NCBI GenBank assembly: GCA_965199805.1 | Contig: CBDATO010000001.1 | Coordinates: 3,162,001-3,226,000 of the forward strand | Reading direction: 5' to 3' | Source of the DNA: DATAZK01 sp965199805 | GTDB taxonomy: Bacteria; Actinomycetota; Actinomycetes; Frankiales; Frankiaceae | DNA: 64,000 bases | Shown: positions 43,271 through 51,541 of the stretch, piece by piece | Layout: the number at the start of each line of letters is the position of its first letter | Position numbering within the stretch: the first letter of the stretch is position 1 | Notes under the pieces: generated by a model | Seen by the model: the letters and a program-made list of their open reading frames with translations, nothing else | Database searches by the model: none | Told to the model about the DNA's origin: nothing | Made by a program: the position numbers and the translations under genes

Positions 43271-44364
43271 GCGGCCTGACCGTGCTGGGCAAGCGGGGCG
43301 CCGGCCGGGTCCCGGTCGATCCGGTGATCGCCGGGGTGCGCGCGGAGGTCCGTGCCACGTACACCCGCCGCCGCCGGCGCTACGCCGCCGTCACCGCCGC
43401 TCTCCTCGTCGTCCTGCTCGCCGTCGTCGTCGTGTCGCTCGGCGTCGGTGACGTCGCGATTGCGCCGCTCGACGTCTTCCAGGCCGTGATCGGCAACGGA
43501 GACACGCTCACGAAGCTGGTCGTCGTCGACATCCGCCTGCCCCGTCTGACGCTTGCCCTGTTGGTCGGGGTCGGCCTCGCGCTGGCCGGGGGGCTGTTCC
43601 AGTCGGTGCTGCGCAACCCGCTCGCCAGCCCCGACATCATCGGCGTCTCGCAGGGCGCGAGTGCCGGCGCGGTGATGGCGCTGCTGGTTCTGCACCTGTC
43701 CGAGGCGTGGGTCGCGCTCTTCGCCCTGTTCGGCGCGCTCACGGTCGGGGTCGTGCTCTACGTCGTCTCCTACCGCGGGGGGCTGACCGGCTTCCGCTTC
43801 GTCCTCAGCGGCGTCGGCATCTCCTACCTCGCCACCAGCGTCACGGGTTACCTGCTGAGCCGGGCCGAGGTGCAGCAGGCCCAGACCGCGCTCACGTGGA
43901 TCTCCGGCAGCGTGGGCAGCGCGCAGTGGAACACGGTGCGTCTGCTGGCGCTCGCGCTGGCCGTCCTGGTGCCTCTGGTCGTCCTGATCGGCCCGTCGCT
44001 CAGCCTCCTGCTGCTCGGCGACGAGAGTGCCTCCAGCCTCGGCGTGCGTCCCGAGCGGGTACGGCTCGCCGTCATCGCCCTCGGCATCTGCCTCGCCGCC
44101 GCGGCGACGGCCGCGGCCGGGCCCATCGCGTTCATCGCGCTCATCTCCCCGTCCATCGCCCGCCGGCTGCTCGCCGACGGCTCGCTCGGCCTGCTGCCGT
44201 CCGCCTTGACCGGGGCACTGGTCGTCACGCTCGCCGACTTCGCGGCCCAGCACATCGCGCCCGGTGACTTCGAGGCGCCGGCCGGCGTCGTCACCGGTGT
44301 CATCGGTGGTCCGTACCTCATCTGGTTGCTCGCCACGTCACGACGTGGCAGGAAGGTGGCCTGA
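43267..44364 (+). CDS. FecCD-family siderophore ABC permease 2
   Basis: Second membrane subunit, 365 residues, about ten helices. RLPRLTLALLVGVGLALAGGLFQSVLRNPLASPDIIGVSQGAS and LISPSIARRLLADGSLGLLPSALTGALVVTLAD match the family. GTG 43267 overlaps the previous stop (GTGA), which decides the start; the longer open frame upstream lies inside permease 1. The ATPase gene follows four bases later. The pair is functionally analogous to FepD/FepG. Confidence 0.95.
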   Translation: MSGLTVLGKRGAGRVPVDPVIAGVRAEVRATYTRRRRRYAAVTAALLVVLLAVVVVSLGVGDVAIAPLDVFQAVIGNGDTLTKLVVVDIRLPRLTLALLVGVGLALAGGLFQSVLRNPLASPDIIGVSQGASAGAVMALLVLHLSEAWVALFALFGALTVGVVLYVVSYRGGLTGFRFVLSGVGISYLATSVTGYLLSRAEVQQAQTALTWISGSVGSAQWNTVRLLALALAVLVPLVVLIGPSLSLLLLGDESASSLGVRPERVRLAVIALGICLAAAATAAAGPIAFIALISPSIARRLLADGSLGLLPSALTGALVVTLADFAAQHIAPGDFEAPAGVVTGVIGGPYLIWLLATSRRGRKVA

Positions 44365-44367
44365 GCG

Positions 44368-45219
44368 ATGGTCATGCAGTCCGAGACGATCGAGAACGTC
44401 TCCGTCGTGGGCCGGCCGCCGCTGCTCGCGGCGCACGACCTGACGCTCGCGTACGACCGGCGGGTGATCGTCCACGACCTGACGCTGGAGATCCCGCAGA
44501 GCCAGATCACGGTCATCGTCGGCGCGAACGGGTGCGGCAAGTCGACGCTGCTGCGCGGCCTGAGCCGGCTGCTCAAGCCGCAGAGCGGGGGCGTCACGCT
44601 CGACGGCAAGGACATCCGCTCGCTCGGTGGCCGGAGCTTCGCCCGGCAGGTGGGAGTGCTGCCGCAGCAGCCCGTCGCGCCGGAGGGCATCACGGTCAGC
44701 GACCTCATCGGCCGGGGCCGTCACCCGCACCACAGCATGATCAGCCGGTGGGGGGAGGCCGACGACGCGGCGGTCGCCCAGGCGTTGACGTCCACCGGGG
44801 TCGCCGATCTGGCATCGCGGCGGGTGGACGAGCTCTCCGGCGGGCAGCGGCAGCGGGTCTGGATCGCCATGATGCTGGCGCAGGACCCCGCGATCATGCT
44901 GCTGGACGAGCCGACCACGTATCTCGACATCGCCCACCAGGTCGAGATCCTCGATCTGCTGGCCGAGCTGAACGAGCAGCGCGGGGCGACCATCGTGATG
45001 GTGCTCCACGACCTGCACCTGGCGGCGCGTTACGCGCACCGGCTCGTCGTGATGGGGGAGGGCCGGATCCGCCAGCAGGGCACGCCCGTGGAGGTGCTCA
45101 CGCCCGAGACTGTGCAGGATGCGTTCGGTCTGGAGGCCGTGATCTTTCCGGATCCCGTCACGGGATCACCGATGGTCGCCCCGAGGGGCCGCGTAACCCG
45201 ATCGGGTGTATTAGGTTAG
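44368..45219 (+). CDS. Iron-siderophore ABC transporter ATPase
   Basis: 283-residue FepC-type ATPase energising the two FecCD-like permeases. Walker A GANGCGKST, Q-loop VGVLPQQPVAPEG, signature LSGGQRQRVWIAMML, Walker B IMLLDEPTTYLD and the switch His in VMVLHDLHLA. ATG 44368; a second ATG at 44374 is possible. Its stop codon (45217-45219) lies inside the iron box that precedes the binding-protein gene, so the end of this gene doubles as regulatory DNA. Confidence 0.96.
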   Translation: MVMQSETIENVSVVGRPPLLAAHDLTLAYDRRVIVHDLTLEIPQSQITVIVGANGCGKSTLLRGLSRLLKPQSGGVTLDGKDIRSLGGRSFARQVGVLPQQPVAPEGITVSDLIGRGRHPHHSMISRWGEADDAAVAQALTSTGVADLASRRVDELSGGQRQRVWIAMMLAQDPAIMLLDEPTTYLDIAHQVEILDLLAELNEQRGATIVMVLHDLHLAARYAHRLVVMGEGRIRQQGTPVEVLTPETVQDAFGLEAVIFPDPVTGSPMVAPRGRVTRSGVLG

Positions 45220-45229
45220 CCAAACCTAA
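45211..45229. promoter_or_regulatory. DtxR/IdeR-type iron box
   Basis: TTAGGTTAGCCAAACCTAA matches the 19-bp iron-box consensus TTAGGTTAGGCTAACCTAA at 17 positions. It lies 25 bp upstream of the binding-protein start and overlaps the ATPase stop. Ferrous-iron-loaded repressor would be expected to silence the binding-protein gene when iron is plentiful. Confidence 0.9.
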
Positions 45230-45253
45230 CCAGCCTTACGACGGGAGAAGCTC

Positions 45254-46342
45254 TTGCTACGCGGCTTGTTGTCCGGTGCTCGTGCACGAACGGGTACCCC
45301 CATGAGGGCGGTGCGGCGTCGCAGGTCAGCGCTGCTCGTGCCCGTCGCGCTCACAGCGGCGCTCGTCGCCTGCGGCAGTAGCAGCAGCAGCGCCGACGCT
45401 CCCGCCAGCGGCGCGCCGAGCTCCACCTCGAGCGGCGCCACCGGCAGCTACCCCGTCACGATCAAGCACGCCTTCGGCGAGACGGTGATCGACAAGGCGC
45501 CGACCCGCGTGGCCACCTGGGGCTGGGGCAGCACCGACGCGGCCATCGCGCTCGGCGTCGTCCCGGTCGCCATCCCGAAGCAGTCCTACGGCGCCGAGCC
45601 CGACGGCTACAACGCGTGGACCAAGGAAGGCATCGAGAAGATCGGCGGCACGCTGCCCGTCCTGCTGACGTCGGCCGACGACCCGCCGTACGAGGAGATC
45701 ATCAAGGCGAAGCCCGACCTGATCCTCGCGAACTACTCGGGCATCACCCAGGCCCAGTACGACACCCTCAAGAAGATCGCCCCGACGGTCGCGTACCCCG
45801 ACCAGCCGTGGTCGACCCCGTGGCGTGACGTCGTCACGACAGTGGGCCAGGCGCTGGGCAAGTCCGATCAGGCCAAGACCCTGCTGACCGACATCGACGC
45901 GGAGGTCAAGAAGGCCGCCGACGCCCACCCCGAGTTCAAGGGCAAGACGATCGCCGCCGTGGCCGTCGACGGATCGACCTTCTACGTCTACAAGAAGTCC
46001 GACCCGCGGGTCGAGTACCTCGAGGACCTCGGCTTCACGGTCGCCCCGAGCGTCGACACGCTCTCCGACGGCAAGGCCGACACGTTCTTCTACACGCTGA
46101 GCCTCGAGAAGGTCGACGGGCTGACGTCCGACGTCCTGCTCCTGTACTCGGAGGACGAGAAGGCCTCCGCCGATGCGCTGAAGCAGCAGGGCATCAGCAC
46201 CATGGCGCAGGTGAAGGAAGGTCGCGTCGCCAACATCGTCGGCGAGGCGCTGGTGTCCTCGGTCTCGCCCCCGACGGCGCTGTCCCTGACCTGGGGCCTC
46301 GACGACTTCATCGCCTCGCTCACCAAGGTCACCACGTCCTGA
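45254..46342 (+). CDS. Iron-siderophore ABC substrate-binding lipoprotein
   Basis: 362-residue lipoprotein that captures ferric siderophores outside the membrane. The signal region has an Arg-rich start, a hydrophobic core and lipobox LVACG, followed by a Ser/Ala linker. The mature domain is a class III (FhuD/FepB-like) fold: RVATWGWGSTDAAIALG, KPDLILANYSGITQAQYDTLKKIAPTVAYP, and a long backbone helix. TTG 45254 has GGGAG six to eight bases upstream; ATG 45302 would give a shorter signal. Separately regulated by the iron box but adjacent to its permeases and ATPase. Confidence 0.94.
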   Translation: MLRGLLSGARARTGTPMRAVRRRRSALLVPVALTAALVACGSSSSSADAPASGAPSSTSSGATGSYPVTIKHAFGETVIDKAPTRVATWGWGSTDAAIALGVVPVAIPKQSYGAEPDGYNAWTKEGIEKIGGTLPVLLTSADDPPYEEIIKAKPDLILANYSGITQAQYDTLKKIAPTVAYPDQPWSTPWRDVVTTVGQALGKSDQAKTLLTDIDAEVKKAADAHPEFKGKTIAAVAVDGSTFYVYKKSDPRVEYLEDLGFTVAPSVDTLSDGKADTFFYTLSLEKVDGLTSDVLLLYSEDEKASADALKQQGISTMAQVKEGRVANIVGEALVSSVSPPTALSLTWGLDDFIASLTKVTTS

Positions 46343-46439
46343 CCAGCTGAACCGCTGCACCCGGCGCCGGCCGGCGGTGACCTTCGCGTCACCGCTGTCG
46401 GCGCCGGTCCGCGTTTACCTGCCGGTTTCCTGCCGGCCC

Positions 46440-46445
46440 TACAGT
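46440..46445 (+). promoter_or_regulatory. -10 element of leaderless promoter
   Basis: TACAGT lies seven bases before GTG 46453, with no Shine-Dalgarno between, implying a leaderless mRNA for the gamma-glutamyltransferase-like gene. Confidence 0.5.
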
Positions 46446-46452
46446 CGCAGGG

Positions 46453-48066
46453 GTGTTCAGCGCGACCGGGGCCTTCCAGTCCCGGCCCACCGCCCTGGGT
46501 CTGCAGGCGGCCGCCTCCACCCCGCACCAGCTGGCCACCAGCGCGGCGCTCGAGGTGCTGGCGCGGGGCGGCACCGCGGCCGACGCCGCCGTCGCCGCCG
46601 CCGCGGTGTGCACGGTCGTGCAGCCGTTCACGAGCAGCCTCGCCGGGGTCGGCTGGGCGATGGTCCATGCCCCCGGCGGCCCGCCCGAGGTGCTCGAATT
46701 CACCGGAGCCGCGCCCGCCGGTCTCCCGGTGCACGAGCTGCATGCCGATGCGGCCGGCCTCGTCGACCGCGACCGGCTGGAGGCCGCCGGCAAGGGCCTG
46801 CTGGCCACACTGGCCCCGAGCCTGGTCACCGGCTGGCAGGAGCTGCTCGCCCGGCACGGCACCCTGACGCTCGGCCAGGCCCTCGAGCCGGCGATCGCCT
46901 ACGCGGCCGACGGCTTCCCGGTCTCCGAGCTGCTGGCGCAGACCCTCGTGCGCAACGCGCCGCGCCTGCTTGCCTGGCCCACCACCGGTGCGTTCATCCC
47001 CGGCGGGCGTCCGCTCGAGGCCGGCGCCCGGCTCGTGCAGGCCGACCTCGCCCGCACCCTTCAGCGCGTGGGGGAAGGCGGCGCCGACGAGTTGCGTGCG
47101 GGGGAGACCGCCCGGGCGATCGCCGGCTTCTTCGCCGACCACGGCGGGGCCCTCGCAGCGGCTGATCTCGCGGCCATAGAGGCGAGCTGGCTGCCAGCGC
47201 TGTCGACGACCTTCCGCGGGCACAGCGTGTACGCGGCCGCCGCCCCCCTCGGCGACGTCGCCTTCGTCTCGGGGCTGCAGGTGCTCGACCGCTTCCCGGC
47301 CTTCCCTGATCCGCTGGACCCCGAGTACGTCCACGTGAGCATCGAGTCGGCCAAGCTGGTCGGCCACGACCGCGCGATGCACCTCGGCTACGACACTTCA
47401 CCCGAGACGGTCGACCGGCTGCTGAGCGCGGCGCACACCGCCGAGCTCGCCGCGGCGATCGGCCCGCGGGCCCGGGCCTCCGTCGTCGACAACGCCGATG
47501 GCCACACCATCACCCTCGCCGTCGTCGACGCGGGCGGCATGGCTGTCAACCTCATGCAGACCGTGGGTGTGCAGTTCGGTGCGGGTGCCGTCATCGCCGG
47601 CACCGGGATGTTCGCCAACAACAGTGCGAGCTTCTGCTATCCGCGCTCGCAGGGACGCAACCGCCTCGTCCCCGGGCAGAAGGTCGAGCAGAACCCGTGC
47701 CTCGCCATGGTGTTCGCACCGTCCGGCGAGCTGCGGCACGTGGTCGGCAGCCCCGGCGGCAAGGCGCGGGTGGAGACCGTGCGCCAAATGCTGGTCAACC
47801 TGCTTGACCATGCGCTGTCGCCGCAGCAGGCGGTCGACGCCCCCCGCTTCCTGCGCTCACCCGACGGCAGCGAGGTCATCTTCGAGCGGCGCTACGGCGC
47901 CGACGTCGACCCCGGGCTCCGCGCGGCGCTGGAGGGCCGCGGCCACACGGTGCGCGTCGTCGACGAGCTCTTCGCCTCCGGCCAGCTGGTCGGGATCGAC
48001 CCGCCGTCGGGCGCCCGCTACGGCGCGGCCGACTGGCGCCGCGAGTCGGTCGCACTCGCGTACTGA
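46453..48066 (+). CDS. Gamma-glutamyltransferase-family Ntn hydrolase
   Basis: 537 residues, the usual length of the self-cleaving GGT precursor. Large-subunit hallmarks: ASTPHQLATSAALEVLARGGTAADAAVAAAAVCTVVQP. T352 in GHTITLAVVD aligns with the nucleophilic Thr exposed by autocleavage, although the canonical TTH is TIT here. C-terminal GSPGGKARVETVRQMLVNLLDH is typical. There is no signal peptide, so it is cytosolic, unlike classic periplasmic GGT; cephalosporin-acylase-like or other gamma-glutamyl amide substrates are possible. The position beside an amidohydrolase and oxygenase suggests a catabolic role. Confidence 0.88.
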   Translation: MFSATGAFQSRPTALGLQAAASTPHQLATSAALEVLARGGTAADAAVAAAAVCTVVQPFTSSLAGVGWAMVHAPGGPPEVLEFTGAAPAGLPVHELHADAAGLVDRDRLEAAGKGLLATLAPSLVTGWQELLARHGTLTLGQALEPAIAYAADGFPVSELLAQTLVRNAPRLLAWPTTGAFIPGGRPLEAGARLVQADLARTLQRVGEGGADELRAGETARAIAGFFADHGGALAAADLAAIEASWLPALSTTFRGHSVYAAAAPLGDVAFVSGLQVLDRFPAFPDPLDPEYVHVSIESAKLVGHDRAMHLGYDTSPETVDRLLSAAHTAELAAAIGPRARASVVDNADGHTITLAVVDAGGMAVNLMQTVGVQFGAGAVIAGTGMFANNSASFCYPRSQGRNRLVPGQKVEQNPCLAMVFAPSGELRHVVGSPGGKARVETVRQMLVNLLDHALSPQQAVDAPRFLRSPDGSEVIFERRYGADVDPGLRAALEGRGHTVRVVDELFASGQLVGIDPPSGARYGAADWRRESVALAY

Positions 48067-48087
48067 GTCCCTCAGCTCACCACGTCC

Positions 48088-49299
48088 TCAGCTCACCACC
48101 TGACGTCCCCCGACCCACACCTCCCGGACCTGCGCCGCCGACATCGCGCAGACCGCGATCTCGGCGGCGGTCCAGCCGGGACGTCCGTGCAGGTGGGCCC
48201 AGGGCTGCAGGTCGGCGAGGACGAAGTCGGCGACCGCACCCTCGCGTACGGGCTCGGCGGCGGCGGATCCGAGGCCGCTGCGAGCCGGATCGGCGGCGAG
48301 TGCCAGGACCTCCTCGGCGGGCACCTTCTCGCCGCGCTGGGCCTGCGCGAGGCCGCGCAGCAGCCGCAGCTCCGTCCAGCCGTCGGCGTCGTCGCCGAGG
48401 GTCAGCCCGTCGAGGCCCATCGCCGACCGGCCGACCCGGCGGAGCGCGTCGTCGACCGGAGGGATCCCGCTGGCCAGGCGCAGGTTGCTGGCCGCGTTGA
48501 GGGCGAGGCAGCAGCCGCGCCCGGCGAGCAGGTCGAGCTCGTCGGGGCGCAGCTGGGTGCCGTGGGCGAGCGTCGTGCCGGGCCCGAGCAGGCCGAGCCC
48601 GTCGAGCCATGGGACGATCCCCTCGGGATGCTCGGTGTCGGCCCAGACCCGCTGACCCGGCGTCTCGAGCAGGTGCATGTGGATCCCACGGCCCGTGCGC
48701 GCGGCGTGCGCCGCCGTGGCCGCGAGCATCGCCTCCGGCACCCACTGCGGGTTCACCGGCCCGAGCTGGAGGTCGAGCAGCGGGCCCGCGTACGCCGCGG
48801 CGAGGGCCTCGACCCGGTCGAAGACGTCGGGCCCCGTCTCGTCGGTGATCGGGTAGACGACCGCGGAGCGGATGCCGACGTCGCGGACCGCCCGGCAGGC
48901 CTCGGCCATCTCCCGGTCGACGTCGGTGGTGTGCAGGTTGATGCAGCAGACCGCGGCGCCGACCCCGCTCGCCAGCATCCGGCGGCTCGCTGCCGTCACC
49001 CAGGCGTACTGGGCGTCGGGGTCGCCGCTCGGGGTGAGTCCGGCGAGCCACCGCTCGAGCGGTTCGTCGAGGTGTCCCGTCAGTACGGTGCCGCAGCCGC
49101 GGCCGTGGTCGTGGCTGTTGGACAGCAGCGGCAGCAGGGTCAGCGCGCCGTCCGGTGCCGGCCCGTCCAGCGCCGCCAGTGCGGTGATGCGACCGTCGTC
49201 CACCCGAAGCTCGAGCGGTCCTGCGGCGAGGCCGGGAACGGTGCTGCCGGCCAGCCGCCAGCGGCCTCGCTCGGGTCGGGCGGCGTCGGCAGCATCCAT
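48088..49299 (-). CDS. Amidohydrolase-superfamily protein (deaminase-like)
   Basis: 403-residue TIM-barrel metal hydrolase. Metal ligands visible in order: the HxH equivalent in LSNSHDHGRG, His in GIHMHLLETP, His in LAHGTQL and Asp in LTLGDDADGW, the pattern of cytosine/chlorohydrolase-type deaminases. The N- and C-terminal beta-sandwich composite domain is present (VPGLAAGPLELRVDDGRITAL; AVADFVLADLQPWAHLHG). The substrate is unknown; a cyclic amidine or aminated heterocycle would suit the context. Convergent with the GGT-like gene (21 bp) and divergent from the oxygenase at 49401. Confidence 0.88.
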   Translation of the reverse strand: MDAADAARPERGRWRLAGSTVPGLAAGPLELRVDDGRITALAALDGPAPDGALTLLPLLSNSHDHGRGCGTVLTGHLDEPLERWLAGLTPSGDPDAQYAWVTAASRRMLASGVGAAVCCINLHTTDVDREMAEACRAVRDVGIRSAVVYPITDETGPDVFDRVEALAAAYAGPLLDLQLGPVNPQWVPEAMLAATAAHAARTGRGIHMHLLETPGQRVWADTEHPEGIVPWLDGLGLLGPGTTLAHGTQLRPDELDLLAGRGCCLALNAASNLRLASGIPPVDDALRRVGRSAMGLDGLTLGDDADGWTELRLLRGLAQAQRGEKVPAEEVLALAADPARSGLGSAAAEPVREGAVADFVLADLQPWAHLHGRPGWTAAEIAVCAMSAAQVREVWVGGRQVVS

Positions 49300-49388
49300 T
49301 CGCCGAGCGTAGGAAGCGAAGCGGTCCTTTCCGCTGGTCGGGACCCTTTTTTAACCGGAACGAAACGACGGTGCGCGGCTGCGTTGCC

Positions 49389-49394
49389 TACCGT
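49389..49394 (+). promoter_or_regulatory. -10 element of a probably leaderless promoter
   Basis: TACCGT ends six bases before ATG 49401. A weak GAGG is also present, so both leaderless and leadered starts are possible. Confidence 0.4.
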
Positions 49395-49400
49395 CGAGGC

Positions 49401-50405
49401 ATGGCGTTCGAGCTGTCCACCGTCGATCTCTCGGAGCCGGGTGCCGGCCGTCGGCTGGAGGCGGCAGCCGCCTCGATCGGCTTCTTCCAGCTGCGCGGCA
49501 CCGGCATCCCGGCCGACGTCATCGCCGGCGTCCGCCGGGCGACGACGACGTTCTTCGACCTCTCGTCCGAGCTGAAGCAGGGCACCCGCTCGCCACGGCC
49601 GGACTACAACCGGGGCTACTTCGGCCCCGGCGACGAGAGCGTCGAGCACAGCCTCGACGTCGCCGGCGCGCGCCCCGACCGGTTCGAGGCGTTCAACGTC
49701 GGCAACTGGCAGGCGCCGGCGGATCCCGTCGCCGCCCGCTACGCCGGACTGTTCGCCGCGAACCTGTGGCCGGCGCTCCCGCCGGAGCAGCTCACTCCGT
49801 TCCAGGACGCGCTGCACGCCTACTTCGATGCCGTCTCCGGCCTCACCCGGCGCCTGCTGGCGCTGCTGGCCGGACAGCTCGGCATGGCGGAAAGCTTCTT
49901 CGAGACGCCCACCCGCTCCTCGCCCGACACCCTGCGGCTGCTGCGCTACGTCAGGCCCGCGCCCGGGCAGGCGCCGGACTCGCTCGAGCTCGGCGCGCAC
50001 AGCGACTTCGGGGCCATCACCGTCCTGCTCGCCGACCCGGTGCCCGGGTTGCAGGTCCTGGTCGACGACGGCTGGGTCGACGTCGTCCCCGATCCCGAGT
50101 GCTTCGTGGTCAACATCGGTGACCTGCTCGCCCAGTGGACGAACGACCGCTGGGTGTCCTCGCTGCACCGCGTCGTGCCGATCGGACCCGGCGCACCGCC
50201 CATCCGGCAGTCGGTGCCGTTCTTCCAGGAGGTGCACCCCGACACCGTGGTCGCCTGCCTGCCCGCGTGTTCGTCGGCGAGCAACCCGCCCCGCTACGCG
50301 CCCGTCACCGCCGGCGAGCACCTGCTGGCCAAGCTCACCGGGCCGCGTACCGGCAAGGCGTCACGCGCGGCCTCGACGCTGGCCGGACGGACCGTCCCCG
50401 TCTGA
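49401..50405 (+). CDS. Isopenicillin-N-synthase-family 2OG-Fe(II) oxygenase
   Basis: 334-residue double-stranded beta-helix oxygenase. Iron ligands H200-x-D202 (GAHSDFGAITVLL) and H256 (SLHRVVP); the 2-oxoglutarate carboxylate is bound by R269-x-S271. The N-terminal DIOX_N domain opens with STVDLSEPGAGRRLEAAAASIGFFQLRGTGIP. The substrate is unknown; this family hydroxylates or oxidises small molecules. A related but distinct oxygenase occurs at 61.2-62.2 kb on the other strand, so the two may act in one pathway. Before the insertion element arrived, this gene ended about 17 bp from the threonine aldolase stop. Confidence 0.93.
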   Translation: MAFELSTVDLSEPGAGRRLEAAAASIGFFQLRGTGIPADVIAGVRRATTTFFDLSSELKQGTRSPRPDYNRGYFGPGDESVEHSLDVAGARPDRFEAFNVGNWQAPADPVAARYAGLFAANLWPALPPEQLTPFQDALHAYFDAVSGLTRRLLALLAGQLGMAESFFETPTRSSPDTLRLLRYVRPAPGQAPDSLELGAHSDFGAITVLLADPVPGLQVLVDDGWVDVVPDPECFVVNIGDLLAQWTNDRWVSSLHRVVPIGPGAPPIRQSVPFFQEVHPDTVVACLPACSSASNPPRYAPVTAGEHLLAKLTGPRTGKASRAASTLAGRTVPV

Positions 50406-50419
50406 GGTGGCGCGGCCTG

Positions 50420-50425
50420 ACTAGT
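50420..50425. repeat. Target-site duplication, left copy (ACTAGT)
   Basis: ACTAGT here and at 51537-51542 flank the element directly. The sequence fits the NCTAGN target preference reported for IS481. Joining the flanks restores a 14-bp palindrome CCTGACTAGTCAGG as the original site. Confidence 0.85.
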
Positions 50426-51536
50426 TGTACTGACCAGAGACGTTGGTTGAGGGCGTGTGACGACACGATCTGACGGATCTTGAAAGGCGAAGACCTCCCG
50501 GCGTGGAGTGGAGCTGTCTAGGAACCGCTCCGCCACCAGGAGGTCTTCATGTCCCACGCTAACGCTGCGCTGACGCCAAAAGCCCGGTTGAAGCTGGCCC
50601 GGTTGATAGTCGAGGACGGCTGGCCCGTCGCCCGGGCCGCTGAACGGTTCCAGGTGTCGTGGCCGACCGCCAGCCGGTGGGCCGGCCGCTACCGTCAGTT
50701 CGGCGTGGCCGGCATGGCGGACCGCTCGTCACGGCCGCATCACAGTCCCCGCCGGACGCCGCAGCCGACCGTCCGCAAGATCGTGCACGTGCGGTGGAAG
50801 CGGCGCCTGGGCCCGGTCGCCATCGCCGGTGAGCTCGGCCTGCCCGCCTCGACCGTGCACGCGGTGCTGGTGCGGTGCCGTATCAACCGGCTGGCCCATG
50901 TCGACCGGGCCACCGGCGAACCGGTCCGCCGCTACGAACATCCCCAGCCCGGTGACCTGCTGCATGTCGATGTCAAAAAGCTCGGCAACATTCCCGACGG
51001 CGGCGGCTGGCGCTATGTCGGTCGCCAGCAGGGCAACCGCAACCGGGCCGCAACCCCCGGCAGACCGCGCACCAAGAACCACGAACCAGTGCTGGGCACT
51101 GCTTTCGTGCACACCGTCATCGATGACCACAGTCGCGTTGCCTACGCCGAGGTCCATGACGATGAAACCGCCGCTACCGCCACCGGCGTGCTGCGCCGGG
51201 CCGTCGCCTGGTACGCCGCCCGCGGCGTCACGACCCAGCGGGTGCTGTCCGACAACGGCAGCGCCTACCGCAGTCACCTCTGGCGCGACACCTGCGCCGA
51301 GCTCGGCATCACCCCGAAACGAACCCGGCCCTACCGGCCGCAGACCAACGGCAAGATCGAACGCTTCCACCGCACCCTCGCCGACGGCTGGGCATTCCGC
51401 CGCCTCTACCGCAGCGAAAACGCGCGTCGAAACGCGTTGCCAGGCTGGCTACACGAGTACAACCACCACAGGCTGCACACCGCGATCGGGAAGGTCCCAC
51501 CGATCACCCGCTTGACCAACGTCCCCGGGCTCTACA
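50426..51536 (+). mobile_element. IS481-family insertion sequence, 1,111 bp
   Basis: A single-transposase element bounded by TGT...ACA ends. The terminal inverted repeats match at 23 of 32 positions (TGTA outermost, shared GACGTTGGT core at 50439-50447 and complement near 51515-51523). A 6-bp target duplication (ACTAGT) flanks it. The transposase frame is intact, so the copy may be active and is probably recent. It separates the 2OG oxygenase from the threonine aldolase gene without breaking either. Confidence 0.93.
50489..50548 (+). promoter_or_regulatory. Inverted repeat that can occlude the transposase ribosome site
   Basis: GAAGACCTCC (50489-50498) and GGAGGTCTTC (50539-50548) are perfectly complementary. 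The right arm contains the Shine-Dalgarno AGGAGG and abuts ATG 50549. Transcripts entering from outside would fold this hairpin and hide the start, a known protective design in other insertion sequences. Confidence 0.65.
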
Positions 51537-51541
51537 ACTAG
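50549..51541 (+). CDS. IS481-family DDE transposase
   Basis: 330 residues. The N-terminal helix-turn-helix (AARAAERFQVSWPTASRWAGRYRQFG) binds the ends. The integrase-like catalytic core has the first Asp in DLLHVDVKKLG, the second in VLSDNGSAYRS and Glu in NGKIERFHRTL, the DDE triad. The final codon of the element is AAC, and the stop TAG (51539-51541) lies in the target duplication, so the host CTAG target supplies the stop. Strong ribosome site (AGGAGG) within a potential occluding hairpin. Confidence 0.95.
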   Translation: MSHANAALTPKARLKLARLIVEDGWPVARAAERFQVSWPTASRWAGRYRQFGVAGMADRSSRPHHSPRRTPQPTVRKIVHVRWKRRLGPVAIAGELGLPASTVHAVLVRCRINRLAHVDRATGEPVRRYEHPQPGDLLHVDVKKLGNIPDGGGWRYVGRQQGNRNRAATPGRPRTKNHEPVLGTAFVHTVIDDHSRVAYAEVHDDETAATATGVLRRAVAWYAARGVTTQRVLSDNGSAYRSHLWRDTCAELGITPKRTRPYRPQTNGKIERFHRTLADGWAFRRLYRSENARRNALPGWLHEYNHHRLHTAIGKVPPITRLTNVPGLYN

